Source: Adiantum capillus-veneris (taxonomy: Eukaryota > Streptophyta > Polypodiopsida > Polypodiales > Pteridaceae). From it: 64,000 nt of DNA. Position numbers and translations under genes: made by a program. The stretch is taken from positions 80,082,618 through 80,146,617 of the forward strand of contig CM043948.1 in assembly GCA_014529385.2 (NCBI GenBank), in the 5' to 3' direction. Under the pieces are notes generated by a model, which worked only from the letters and a program-made list of their open reading frames with translations, had not been told where the DNA came from and ran no database searches. Numbering within the stretch: the stretch's first letter is position 1; each line of letters opens with the position of its first letter. Positions 34,833-47,384 of this stretch are shown here, one piece after another.

Positions 34833-36423
34833 TGTAACATTTAATGGCCTGATAAATTATGTGTAGCGGAAATTAGCATGAACATAGTGGGCATTTCATT
34901 AGAATAGATTCCTAATGAGAATTACAAGAGTGCTTGGGTGGAGAGAGCAACAAAAAGCATAACACCTAGTTAGATAGCATCAACAATACTTTCAAAAGAG
35001 AGAGAAATTAAGCTATTGACAACAGTTGAGGACCGGATTTGCATGGAGCCGGTCCCCCCTCCAAAAGGCTTTGTATTATGGTTTGTCCCATCAAGAAAGA
35101 CATTGTACAATACAATTCTTTGTGTTCCTTCAAGACTAGCTAGTGCAATGAAGATGGAAGCTTCATACACCAAGCAAAACACTTAATCAAACACAACTTG
35201 AATTATCCCCGTTCTCAGACCCAAGACCTCACACACCTTCGAAGATGGTGAGAGCTAGCAGGGTATGAGAGTAGATTGAGAGCAAGAAGGAGTATCTTAC
35301 GAGAAAGTTGTACATCTCCTCACATAATCACTCATATTAGCATAGCTTAGCTTAGTAATTAGCTTGGTAGAGAAGATGAGCATGCATTGTAGCTTGTCTC
35401 TTGGTTGGATTTGCATCCACATGCCAAGAGAGTGTTGATGTAGGCTTCTATCTCACAAGCTTGGAGTAGGTGATGAGCTCTCCATTAAAGCTTGGGAGGA
35501 GATAGAGTATTCTTGCTTCACACATGGTCAAGTGTGAGTGTGTGTGTGTCAATGCCAAGAAAAATCAGCCCCCTCTCTCTCTTGGGCGAGTCCCTTGTTG
35601 CTAATTTGGTCTGGCTTTTGCCTCATTGGACCTCCCCAAGTCAAACCAATGGGTATTAAGCAGCATAAGTGATAGCCTTCTGACATGTGTCCCCCTTTCC
35701 CCTTTTGTGAGAGCTTTAGGTAATTAAATAATTAAACTAAACTCTCATTGGACCCCTTTGCCTCCTGGCCAATAGAAATCAGGCAAGCCATGGGGCTTCT
35801 GAATGCTCATTGGCCCTTTGGGAGACTGCCCAATAGTCTTCTAGGAGACTTAATTCTCATTGGTTTCTTTTATTAAATGTTTTTAAATTAATTAAACTAC
35901 ATTTACTCTAGCTTAATTCTCATTGGTCCACTTCAAGGGTCTTCCAATAGGAATTGGGCACACCTTGTGGGCATCTGGCCTAGGGAGCTGACATGTGTCC
36001 CTCATTCCCTTTGTGTAAAGGGAGCCTGTGTGTGTGTGTGTGTGGCTTTCTCTCTCATCCCCTACCTTTAGGGCTCGCCCCCTCCCATGTACGGATGTGC
36101 AAAGACTTTTAGGGCACACACAAAGCATCCAATTTTCCCTAGGGTTGACCTTTGGACACAACCTTTGAATTTTGGAACCTTAGCATTTTGGAAGTCTTAA
36201 TGGGCTGAACCTTAGGGTCTTTTTAGCCCATTGTTGCACATGGCTCTTTTGCAGATGGCCCCCCCTTTGGATCCCTATTTTCCCTCCTTTGGATCCCTAC
36301 TGTGGCCGGTCTGCTAGCTTAACCAATATTCTAGCTTTTTCTCCCCGGGCACTTCCCCACATTAAATGATCAGTTTAATATGAGAAAATCATTTAGGAGA
36401 ATTAGATATTGATTATTATGACA
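34833..36423 (-). repeat. LTR 2 (shared middle LTR) of the Gypsy array
   Basis: 1591 bp. It serves as the 5' LTR of copy 1 and the 3' LTR of copy 2. It shares about a dozen variants with LTR 3 against LTR 1 and has few private ones (for example ggtttgtccc). Confidence 0.92.
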
Positions 36424-36780
36424 TTACCTCTCTCTTGAAATCATAGTCGTCCTCGACTATGGTGTAGAGAAGATAAAGCATATTCATGAGTCCTTTTCTT
36501 AGCGGGTAGAGGATCCCTATGTTACCCTACAACATCATTCCATAATGGATGACTAGTCCATTTGGCGCTTGAGAGCCTGAGGCTGCCGCAAGCATGTCTG
36601 CACATCAGTCCTATCAGTCTTCCATAGTAGAGTGACAAGCTCTACTTGGTGTTTGGGAGACGTCGTCTCCACAAACTTGATCTAAGCATGCATACTACTT
36701 CATTTTTGTGCACAAATAAAGAAAAGAGAGAGTCTTATAAGACAAAAATTTTGTTCATTTTTAACATTTTGTACATTTGC
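36424..36780 (-). other. 3' untranslated region and polypurine tract of Gypsy copy 2
   Basis: The polypurine tract is at 36424-36436, followed by non-coding sequence up to the chromodomain stop at 36781; nearly identical to copy 1. Confidence 0.7.
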
Positions 36781-39700
36781 TTACTCTTGGGAAGCATTGT
36801 AAGCATTGACAAGGTTTAGGTTATCCTTTAATTGTATGCCTTGCATCCATCTAGCATCTTCAAAAGGATAATTCTTAAACTTAATAAGATATCGTCGGAT
36901 AGTCTTATCGCCTCTTAATACCTTGTCTTCATGTCGGAGAATGGACTCGGGCTGTAGCACCTCCTCTTGGTCCTCGATCTCCGGTGGGTCTTCAATATTT
37001 GGTTCTTGAGGTGGCTCTCCTTTGTAAGGCTTTAATAGGCTCCTATGAAAAGCATTGTGTATGAGCCAATGATTGGGCAACTTAAGTTGATAGGCCATCT
37101 CATTGATTCGCCTAATAATCTGGAAGGGACCATAGTACCTTTTTGCTAGTTTAGCATGGTACTTTTGGTGGCCCGTAGGATTCTTGCCCGTCGTGTGCCT
37201 TAATCGAGGCTTGGGAAACTTTAACAAGACCCAATCGTTTTCTTTAAAGGCTTGGGATCTTCTGTGCTTGTCAGCAGCAGCCTTTTGCCTTTGCTGTGAG
37301 ATAGAGATAGCATCCTTAATCTTTTGGAAAGATTCTTGTAGGTCTCGGCTATACTCATCTGCAGCGAAGATCTTCCCATGTACCTTAAGTAGCAAGGGAC
37401 TTTTTGATCTTCCCTCAATTACCTCGAAAGGTGCTTTTCCTGTGGAAGTATGTAGAGTGTTATTGTAAGCATACACTACTAAGGGTAAGTACTTCTCCCA
37501 TTGGGATCTTTGATCTACTTCCGTTACATAGGCTTTTAGTAGATCGAGAATGGTTAGGTTAGCTATTTCACTTTGGCCATCAGTTTGTGGATGATAGGCC
37601 GAAGAGAAGTTTAGCCTTGTTCCTAAATTCTCAAAGAGACCCTTCCAGAAATTACTGGTCATTCTAGGATCTCTATCCGACACTATGGACATTGGCAAGC
37701 CATGGTATTTGAAAATTTGTGAAATGAAGAGGGTTTCCATTTGATGGGCTTTGATAGTCTTTTTGATAGGTATAAAATGAGCTTGTTTACTGAACCAGTC
37801 TACTATCGTCCATATTCCCGTATTCCCATGGATAGACTTAGGCAATCCAAAGATAAAATCCATGGATATGCTCTCCCATGGTGAATTAGGGATTGGCAAG
37901 GGTTGAAGCAATCCAGGTTGCTTCCCTCTATCAAATTTTGTCTTTTGACATACCACACATTTGGAAACATACTCTTGTATGTTCACTTTCATGGTAGGCC
38001 AATAGAAGTATGTTTCAATTCCCTTTAAGGTAGACTGAATCCCTCGATGCCCCGCATACGGGGGAGCATGAGATTCATACATTACTTTCTCACGTAGTGA
38101 GTTAGTAACGCATAGTCTATTTCCATAGAGAAGATAACCATCTTGTAAAGTAAATGGTTCTTCTTTCTTCCCTAATGCAAGGGCTGAAATCACATCTCTA
38201 AAATCGGGATCAATAGCATACTCATCTATCATTGAAGATAGATCATTGTGAGTTGCTATGGAAACCGCATTCACTCTCGGTCGTCTTGAGAGTGCATCAG
38301 CTACTTGATTATGCTTGCCAGCAATGTGAGCAATATGAAAATGAAATTGCGAAAGGAAATTTGCCCACCTCATTTGTTTGTCGGAGAGCTTGGTCTGTGT
38401 CATAAAGTACTTAAGACTTTGGTGATCCGTTTGCAGAATGAAAGGATTCCCCAATAAATAGTGCTTCCATGAGTCTAAGGCATGTAGAACTGCAAGGAGT
38501 TCCTTTTCGTATATGCCTAGAGCTTGCTCAATAGGGTCGAGCCTTCGGCTCTCATAGCCTATGGCGTGCCCTTCTTGGAGCAAAACAACTCCAAGGCAAT
38601 CACCACAAGCATCCCATTGGACCTCAAATGGTTTTGAGAGATCCGGTAGTGTAAGCACAGGTTGAGAGATAAGCTTTTCTTTAAGCTTTTCGAAAGCATT
38701 GTTCTCCTTAGCAGACCATGTATACCTAACGCTTTTCTTTGTTAGGTCATGTAATGGTCCCGCAATTTGTGAGAACTTTTCTATGAAGCGCTATAGTATG
38801 CACACATACCTATGAAGCTTCTTAGTTCATGAACATTCCTTGGTTTAGGCCATCCTTTTATTACCTCTAACTTGGATGGATCCATTTGGATGCCATCTTG
38901 AGAGATAATGTGACTTAAATACTGAATCTCTTGCAAGAAAAATTCACTTTTCTTTCGATTAACATAAAGTTTATTCTCTCTTAAAACTTGAAATATTGCC
39001 TGGAGGTGTTGCTTGTGTCCCTCCAATGAATTAGAGTAGATGATAATATCATCAAAGAACACTCCAGTGAAGGTTCGATGAGGCCTGAACAACTTCTCCA
39101 TCCAGCGGTTGAATGTGGCTGGTGCATTGGTCAAGCCAAAAGGCATGACAATGTATTCGTAAAGACCAAATGTAGTACGAAATGCGGTCTTTACAATGTC
39201 TTGATCAACTATCCTTATTTGATGATAGCCACTTTTTAGGTCAATCCTATTGAAGTAGGTCAATCCTTGTAGCTTATCAAATAGGTCTTCTACCCGTGGA
39301 ACGGGAAACCTATTCTTGATAGTGATCCTATTTAGTGCTCTATAGTTGACACACATATGATATGTGCCGTCTTTCTTTTGCACTAATAGCACAGGTGAGC
39401 AAAATGGAGATGAGCTAGGCCTAACCATGCCCTTCTCAACTAACTCATGCACTTGCCGCATAATCTCCTCTTGTTGAGCTTGAGAAACTCTATAAGGAGG
39501 TTTGTTAGGCGGTGAACTTCCTGGAAGAAGTTCAATTGCATGGTCATCATTACCTCGTTTAGGAGGTAGCTCACAATGGATGTCATCAATAAAAACATCT
39601 TGAAATCCCTTGAGAAAATTGGATAACTCTAATTCCTTTTCGTTGCTTTTATTTTCTTTTGCTAAAGCATTAGGTTCATTTTGAGAGTCTTTAACAAAAA

Positions 39701-41721
39701 TCATGTACACGGAAATAGAGCTCTTTATTGACTTGTTGAAAGCTGGTGTATGTACAATGGGGATGGTGTTACCCATTTCCTTAGCATCTATATACATGTC
39801 TTTTTCCCTGAACTTAAAGGAGATTCTCCTTTCAGGAAATTTAACATCGGCAGCAGGGCGGTGGTGCCCCTAGGATTACATCCTCATGCTTGAGAGGAGA
39901 GATAAAGAAGTCCTCTTTGTCCACATAGCCTTGGACATGAAGCCTGAATTTCCCAATTAAGGGAGTGACTGAAGATTCTTGCCCCTTGAAGGCATTGTCT
40001 GCGGGTAGGACATCTCCCATATCGTAGGATTGTATTCCTAGCTTGGTGGCCAACTCTATAGATATAAAATTGTGAGTAGAACTAGAGTCAAAGAGAATAA
40101 AAGCATCATGTTCTCTTACCTTTCCCCAAGCATGGCATAGAGGAGATCCTTTGTGGTGAGTTTGGTGAGTCTCCTCCTCTTGGATTTCAACCAAGGAAGC
40201 TCTAGGAGGATCTTCGCGGTTGTTCTTTTGGGGACAAGCGCGGTATGCATGCCCTTGTTCGCCGGACTTGAAACACCGGTTATCCTTACGATAACGCTCA
40301 AGCTCTTCAGGAGAGAGTGTATTCTTACCTTTGTAAACTCCCTTCTCTTTAGCTTTGTTGGAGTTGCCCTTAGGAGACTTTTGGACATTGTCCTTCCCCT
40401 TAGGCTCATTGGAACCCTTGTTTTCCGGGGGCTTATTATTTTGTTTTGCCCCATTTTGGAAATTGATTCCAGAGGAGACCATAGTGTGGTGTATTACCGC
40501 TGATATGGTACGTGGTCTTTAGGAGTTGACATACTCCGCCATTTCTTCGGTTAAGCCCACACAAAATTGTTGCTTTTGCTCTCCAAAATCCAACCTTTTG
40601 AAGACAGTGGCTTTGAGTGGTAGGTCCCAAAACTTGTCTACATATTTGTGAATGGATTCATTGGGAGAGAGCTTTAAGCTTCGCCATTCGGTGAGTAATT
40701 TGTCTTTGGCATCGGTGGCCAAAAACTGCTTCATAATGGAAGCTCTTAAAGCTTTCCATGTTCGTGGAGCTTCACCGTTGGCTCGTAGACTAGACCACCA
40801 TTGTCTGGTGGACTGTTGAAAGTGCATAGCTACATGGCGTACCTTAGAGGACTCCGTGAAGCCCTCATCTCCAAACGCCGCATCGAATTGCTGGATAAAG
40901 GCCAAGACTTTGTCCGTAGCACCAAAGGTACCATCATAGGTAAGGAAAGAGATGCTCTTCCCTCCCTCTTTGAATTTCTTCAACTTGGACGACCTCTTCC
41001 ATGCGGCATAGGATTTCCTATGGCCTCTTCTTTTTGATGGTTCAAAGGTTGCACCATCGCTTTCTTCAGAGGGTGAAGAATTTGAAGAAGGTGGAGAAGA
41101 GGGTGACCTCTTTCTTGCCTTTTTCTTGTCTTGCTCTTTGTCATCTTCACCATAGTTTTCATAAGAGGAAGAGGATGAAGAAGATGGAGAAGAGGGTGTC
41201 CTCTTTCTCGCCTTTTTCTTCTCTTGCTTTTTATCATCCCTCTTTGAATTGTGGTGAGGAGAAGAATACGATGGTCGTCTCCGCTTTGGTGGTGATGGAG
41301 AGCGTTTAGCCCGCCGTTTTCGTGGAGCCATCTCCGCCGAGGTGGCGGGAGACTCGCTTCTTTCTCGTTCCTTCGGTGGAGGCTCTTGAGTTCTCCTTTG
41401 GGAAGGAGATGCATCATCAAGAAGTAAATTGTTGAGCCCTTCATATGGATTCTCTTCTTCTTCCCCAATCGGAGAGAGACCTCTTTTGGTAGTCTCCCAA
41501 GGAGGCTTCCTAGGTGTTCTCTCGTCATGGTGATGAGCTTGGAGAATCCAGTGAGCACGGAGCTGCCGTTGCACTTCACTTTGGAGAGATGGACTGCCCA
41601 TGGCTTGTTGAAGCCTAGAAACAAGATAGTTAACAAGCATTGAAGCATCATTAGTAGCTTGCTCATGAGCAAAATCAAAGTTATCAACATTAATTTCACT
41701 CTCTTTACTATTGTCAGCCAT
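36781..41721 (-). pseudogene. Gypsy chromovirus gag-pol, copy 2 (right), best-preserved pol
   Basis: Gag starts MADNSKESEINVDN at 41721, then a Ser/Lys/Arg-rich linker and gag core, with a CAA-to-TAA stop near 40519. The knuckle is CFKSGEQGHAYRAC (second cysteine replaced). Protease reads FILFDSSSTHNF, so the D-x-G glycine is lost, and an 8-bp deletion near 39862 shifts the frame. Reverse transcriptase (39797-38781) is complete with SPVLLVQKKDG and FFDDIIIYS. The same 1-bp deletion as in copy 1 breaks the link to RNase H near 38790. The 625-codon frame from 38658 holds RNase H (TDHQSL, VADALSRRP), integrase (HHCC, SMDFIFGLP, VSDRDPRM, HPQTDGQSE), the GPF module (YYGPFQIIRR) and a C-terminal chromodomain (about residues 570-610, RRYLIKFKNYPFEDARW). 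The chromodomain defines it as a chromovirus, a group that can target chromatin. Confidence 0.94.
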
Positions 41722-42125
41722 TCTAACAACTTTTAGGTGTAAACGTTTTAGGTGTACTTTGGCACTTCAAGCCCTAGTTGCTACTCCTCTTTACACCTTT
41801 AGAAAAAGCACTCAAGCTACTGTACCCGCGGCTCGAATACCATTAATTGCAAGGAATAGAAGAGAGGGTCTTTCGACACCAAAACAGCACCGGCTCCTGT
41901 CAAGCTTCTAATAGCTCAATAGTGGTTAAGCCGTAGGCAAGCCCCGTAGGACTCCACTATTAAGACCATAGCTCTCGACGGTGATGCCCCGTTAACTGCA
42001 CGAAGGCAGGCGCACTGCAAGGCTAAAAAATCCCTATTCTACTTACTCACAGGTAATTAATAATACCAACCATTTGTAGCTAGCTTGAGGACCTTCCTTC
42101 TTGAGCAAGAAAAGAGAAACCTTGA

Positions 42126-42137
42126 GCTCTGATACCA
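42126..42137 (-). other. Primer binding site of Gypsy copy 2
   Basis: gctctgatacca, one base before LTR 3. Confidence 0.9.
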
Positions 42138-42138
42138 A

Positions 42139-43729
42139 TGTAACATTTAATGGCCTAATAACTTATGTGTCGCGGAAAGTAGCATGAACATAGTGGGCAT
42201 TTCATTAGAATAGATTCCTAATGAGAATTACAAGAGTGCTTGGGTGGAGAGAGCAACAAAAAGCATAACACCTAGTTAGATAGCATCAACAATACTTTCA
42301 AAAGAGAGAGAAATTAAGCTATTGACAACAGTTGAGGACCGGATTTGCATGGAGCCGGTCCCCCCTCCAAAAGGCTTTGTATTATGGTTTCTCCCATCAA
42401 GAGAGACATTGTACAATACAATTCTTTTTGTTCCTTCAAGAGTAGCTAGTGCAATGAAGATGGAAGCTTCATACACCAAGCAAAACACTTAATCAAACAC
42501 AACTTGAATTATCCCCGTTCTCAGACCCAAGACCTCACACACCTTCGAAGATGGTGAGAGCTAGCAGGGTATGAGAGTAGATTGAGAGCAAGAAGGAGTA
42601 TCTTACGAGAAAGTTGTACATCTCCTCACATAATCACTTATATTAGCATATCTTAGCTTAGTAATTAGCTTGGTAGAGAAGATGAGCATGCATTGTAGCT
42701 TGTCTCTTGGTTGGATTTGCATCCACATGCCAAGAGAGTGTTGATGTAGGCTTCTATCTCACAAGCTTGGAGTAGGTGATGAGCTCTCCATTAAAGCTTG
42801 GGAGGAGATAGAGTATTCTTGCTTCACACATGGTCAAGTGTGAGTGTGTGTGTGTCAATGCCAAGAAAAAATCAGCCCCCTCTCTCTCTTGGGCGAGTCC
42901 TTGTTGCTAATTTGGTCTGGCTTTTGCCTCATTGGACCTCCCCAAGTCAAACCAATGGGTATTAAGCAGCATAAGTGATAGCCTTCTGACATGTGTCCCC
43001 CTTTCCCCTTTTGTGAGAGCTTTAGGTAATTAAATAATTAAACTAAACTCTCATTGGACCCCTTTTCCTCCTGGCCAATAGAAATCAGGCAAGCCATGGG
43101 GCTTCTGAATGCTCATTGGCCCTTTGGGAGACTGCCCAATAGTCTTCTAGGAGACTTAATTCTCATTGGTTTCTTTGATTAAATGTTTTTAAATTAATTA
43201 AACTACATTTACTCTAGCTTAATTCTCATTGGTCCACTTCAAGGGTCTTCCAATAGGAATTGGGCACACCTTGTGGGCATCTGGCCTAGGGAGCTGACAT
43301 GTGTCCCTCATTCCCTTTGTGTAAAGGGAGCCTGTGTGTGTGTGTGTGTGGCTTTCTCTCTCATCCCCTACCTTTAGGGCTCGCCCCCTCCCATGTACGG
43401 ATGTGCAAAGACTTTTAGGGCACACACAAAGCATCCAATTTTCCCTAGGGTTGACCTTTGGACACAACCTTTGAATTTTGGAACCTTAGCATTTTGGAAG
43501 TCTTAATGGGCTGAACCTTAGGGTCTTTTTAGCCCATTGTTGCACATGGCTCTTTTGCAGATGGCCCCCCCTTTGGATCCCTATTTTCCCTCCTTTGGAT
43601 CCCTACTGTGGCCGGTCTGCTAGCTTAACCAATATTCTAGCTTTTTCTCCCCGGGCACTTCCCCACATTAAATGATCAGTTTAATATGAGAAAATCATTT
43701 AGGAGAATTAGATATTGATTATTATGACA
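42139..43729 (-). repeat. LTR 3 (rightmost) of the Gypsy array
   Basis: 1591 bp, the outer 5' LTR of the array. It is closest to LTR 2. It is followed by acttt, the partner of the left flank gcttt. Confidence 0.92.
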
Positions 43730-43734
43730 ACTTT

Positions 43735-45180
43735 TCTCAATTGATTAGGGCCTAGCAACCTGTCGGGTACCCTCCTATTTCCAAATGGATATGGTAAAGT
43801 GGAGGGGACCTCAGAGCGCCGAAGGTCATTGACTGCCTTATGCTTTGACTACTTCTTGCATGAGCCTACAAATATTGAATCTCCTATCTTGTGTTTTCCG
43901 CTTCCATCTCGTCATTATCAAAGACTATGTAGACTTCCCTCGCTACCTTGAGACTTCTCGCTGCCTCAACCTCGGCGAGTCAGCTCCTGCTCGCTCTGCA
44001 CCAGCCTTGGCTCCTACCTATTGGTGCCTTAGCCTCGGCTCCTACCCACTCTACACCTTGTGGCCCCTGCTTTCTTTCAAGTTGAAATAGTCATCAAAAG
44101 GTGCTACTAATTAAATTCCATTGAAGCGTTCTCTTCGTCATCTGCTACGCTATCGTCATTTTTCAGCTGGTGCACGGTATTTCCTCAATGATTCATAATT
44201 ATCCACTAGCCCCTGAGTTTTTTACACTAGTTTGAGTTTTTTTTCTCTTGAAAATATCAAATTCATTTATGCCAAGGTTCCCATGCCAGCTTACAAATTG
44301 GTTTGCCCTCATAGCCTCTTTCCATTATGATATTTTGGCACTAAGGCCTTAATCATGTAACAAGGTAACATCACTTTAAAGAAGCCAAGCCCAAGATACT
44401 ACACCACCACTATTGGTCTTGCACATTCCCAAGCCCATGAATTTCCAAGGCCATCATATATCCATTGGCATCTTATCGATGATATGGCCCAGCTTCATAG
44501 TAATAGAGCAACAAGGAGTCATTCAAGATCCAAGCAAATCTCACCTTTTAATTAGGTGGAATCTCCTTAAATTACTTCTCAATATATGCTTTCAAGTGGT
44601 TATCTTCAATTGTAAGACCCCACATGCAACATAGTTCTATGGCACTACCTTAATCACTCGGAAAGTCGCCCACGTTCCCACACGATTCCACATTATTGAA
44701 ACAATGCACCTCTTCTTTTAAAAAGAACAAGTTTTAGCAGTTATTCCCTTGCACCCCCACATGCTATCACATGGCGGTATTATGCTCTCTATGTCATTGT
44801 GATTTCTAACTCTACCAGTTTTGTGATGTGTGCCACCCACATGTCCTTGTATGCCCTCATCTGTCTGCCCTGCTTGGTTTCCCCCCACCTACATGCATCC
44901 ACTTTGGTCCCACTAAAAAAAACCTAGGTTTAGTATAATCCCATTTATAAATAAAAGATTCCTCCGAGCTTTAAGATGAGAATAATGAAACATTTCGCAT
45001 AAAACCTTGTCCAAATTGTTCTTTGTGAAGGTTTTAGAAGTGCTTAGGAGAAAATGATAGCGACCCTTGGTATTGTCATTCAACTACTGTGGGAATTTTT
45101 TTTTTGTTGTAGCTCACAGTTGTAATTTCGGTTTAAAGTAAACAACCTTGTTAATAATTTTTATTTTTATTATTGGCAGT
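43735..45180. other. Unassigned intergenic sequence
   Basis: No domain seen. The open frame 43845-44090 is Ser/Leu-rich and CT-rich, with nothing to support it as a gene. Confidence 0.35.
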
Positions 45181-45920
45181 ACTCTCTCAAAGAGAGAGAG
45201 AGAGTAGAATTGTATAAATCACAAAAAGTTAACAAATGCATGCTCAATACAATCCATGGATGCCAAAACCACGACAATTACAAATGTACCACAATCACCA
45301 GATCCAATGAAAACAAGCCGAACAGTAGAGGCTAAACTCGACTAGCAAAGATCTTGATCACAAATAGAAATCATACACAATAATGACGATAGGGTGGGGC
45401 TTGCAATCCCCATCACCAAGAGAGCTCCGAGGGTGCCACCAAGAAGACCCCGCTACCACCGATGCGCTCCTTGCTCTGGCAGACACTCCACCATGTATTG
45501 ACCATCCACCACAAGGAAGCAGACAACACCAAAACTAGCAAAACATGACCATTAAACACAACCAGGCTTCCACGGTGGCCCAGGCACCTCGTCTGGTGAA
45601 GCGGAACTGCACAAGAAGGCCACCGGGCGATATCCAGGTGCCACCAACACCCTGTCTCTTCACAAGCACCTGTATTCGAATTGTAGCCACTAGATGTGTA
45701 ACACTCACGATCGCCATAGTAACACCACTTCCAAATAGATGGTATTTGGGTAGGGGGATAGCCAGGTGCCCCCTCTCGGGTCAACCTCTGTCCCTTCGAT
45801 AGCAACGCCATCTCCTCGACCACCACTAGCCAAGCTTCTATATAAAGACGACTAGCACTCCCTGCCACATCAATCTCTCTAAGCTCCCCGCTCCAACTCC
45901 TCACAAGCTAAGTGAGCACC
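45181..45920 (-). other. Possible non-LTR retroposon 3' segment
   Basis: The minus strand carries a 163-codon open frame (45904-45413), then about 200 bp of T/G-rich sequence ending in a CT microsatellite (45188-45206 on the plus strand as GA). This layout, a GC-richer body, a T/G-rich tail and a simple-repeat end, is common at the 3' ends of plant LINEs. The protein (Trp-rich, no zinc finger) matches nothing I know. The assignment is weak. Confidence 0.22.
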
Positions 45921-47100
45921 GTCACGGCATAGACCTGATAGACCTCGACAACCCTTGCAATTGTTGACAACCTTGTTTATATTTTTTTCAAACCTTGATT
46001 TTCAAGGTCAAATTTGAACACGTTACATATGACTCTTGTAGTTATCTTATAATAAGGTGGAAAAAATTCATGGTTGTCTCCTTACTTTGACCTTGAAAAC
46101 AATGTGAAAGTTCACTATGGCCTACATAACGCTGTCTAGAGAGGAAAAATGAGAAAGTGACACTCTTATAGTATTACACTTTTTGGAAACAAGTGTAACA
46201 ATGATTTATTTAGATTATAATAAAACATAAAAATAATGACTAAATCGAGATTCAATGATCCTCTTTAAAGTGAGAGTACATAAATGTTAAAACCACTCAC
46301 AAAGATCTAAAACAAATATTATATTTACCATGTGGCGTTACCAATGGTCCACAATTGCACCAAAAATCTAACGCTTTACTAAGGACTTTTGATGTGGTCA
46401 AAAAGAGGCCGAGAGAAGATTTTCTTACCCATTCTTTTCTATTATACTTTACTAGACAAAGCCATGTAGGCATATTCTTGAGGTTTTGGACTACTCAAAG
46501 CTTTGAATCAAGAAGAAAATTATGGTGTTGGATTTCAAGGGTTGACTTCCAATTAAATCTTGAAAAGGGTGCAATTTAGGTGTCCAGACTCCAAGATGTG
46601 AGTATAGAAATTTTGAAAATGTTACAAATATGTGGGCACAACATTGTCCGGGAAAATTCCTTTTCACAAACATACAAAAATCCCTCCAAGACAAATCTGA
46701 ATTGGAAATTTTACAATATTAGCCACTATTTTCTCAAAATAACACTATCTTCCACGTATTAAAAGCGGAATTTTCTCCTTCTTGCCCTCCCCTCAACCGG
46801 CTACTTTGATTTTGCAACCGACTCAAGGCTAAGCTGAGGCACACTTTTTCCGAACACTGGGGCATAATCTCTACTACTAGGGGATTAATGCCCCTCGAGT
46901 ACGAAAAGGGAAAGGCAAGAAAAATTAAGGAAAAGTCAATTGGTGTGGAGTCAGCCAGGTGGAGGGACGCTGTCGAGAAATTTGCGGTCTTGCCAGGAAA
47001 GCACCGGGCTTATGGCTGTGAGAGTTTGTGAGAGAACTCAACAAAAACTATATGAAGGAGTTAAACCATAGATGCCATGAAGACTAGGGCTTGGAAAGAA
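45921..47100. other. Unassigned AT-rich sequence
   Basis: I see no gene, RNA or repeat of note; open frames are below 75 codons. Confidence 0.35.
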
Positions 47101-47117
47101 GTGCAATCAAAGAAGAC

Positions 47118-47384
47118 TCACTCTTTCTCTCTTGCATTCACACACACAAAGAAAGAACGCAAAAGAGAATGCCAAAACAATACGAAGATGAAAACATCAA
47201 GGCTATGGTCATATCGTATCATGGGTAATATGAAAGGGTTAATGGATGAGTTAATGGCATTCAATCTTGGCTGACCAAATAGGCTACGAATTGTTCTTTG
47301 GAATTGTCGTTTTGTGCTTACCATAATATATATATTTTGTCTAGTGATTGGGATTAATTGTGTGTACAAATCCTCTTGGTTCAT
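47118..47384 (-). CDS. Short open frame, second member of a tandem pair, function unknown
   Basis: The 88-codon frame starts MNQEDLYTQL at 47384. Its core, from KRQFQRTIRSLFG through PRLNAINSS to ILPMIRYDHSLDV, aligns without gaps to the upstream frame at 47599-47381 with about 24 identities in 55 positions. Its start codon overlaps the upstream stop (ATGA). The C-terminal part is hydrophobic (FIFVLFWHSLLRSFF). I do not recognise the family. The pair probably arose by an old duplication of about 215 bp and the second copy is now in another frame, so one or both may be fragments of a longer dead gene. Confidence 0.3.
   Translation of the reverse strand: MNQEDLYTQLIPITRQNIYIMVSTKRQFQRTIRSLFGQPRLNAINSSINPFILPMIRYDHSLDVFIFVLFWHSLLRSFFVCVNAREKE

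Larger units (their letters stand above)
26995..43729 (-). mobile_element. Tandem Ty3/Gypsy chromovirus array: LTR-internal-LTR-internal-LTR
   Basis: Three nearly identical 1.59-kb LTRs (26995-28584, 34833-36423 and 42139-43729) alternate with two internal regions (28585-34832 and 36424-42138), all read on the minus strand. The outermost flanks carry gcttt (26990-26994) and acttt (43730-43734), which agree at four of five bases, while the middle LTR has internal sequence on both sides and no duplication of its own. The whole array therefore occupies one insertion site and grew in place. Each internal region has its own primer site and polypurine tract. Both polyproteins are defective. Confidence 0.93.

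Noticed and set aside
31590-38800. Programmed frameshift between reverse transcriptase and RNase H in the Gypsy copies
   Set aside because: No slippery heptamer is evident and the position is inside a folded protein junction; a shared 1-bp deletion explains it better.
45413-45904. 163-codon open frame as a host gene
   Set aside because: No domain, no intron signals, and it sits in a unit that looks like a retroposon tail; kept only as a low-confidence other feature.
47381-47384. ATGA stop-start overlap suggesting bacterial-style translational coupling
   Set aside because: The sequence is plant nuclear with no ribosome-binding site; the overlap is best read as chance at a frame-shifted duplication.
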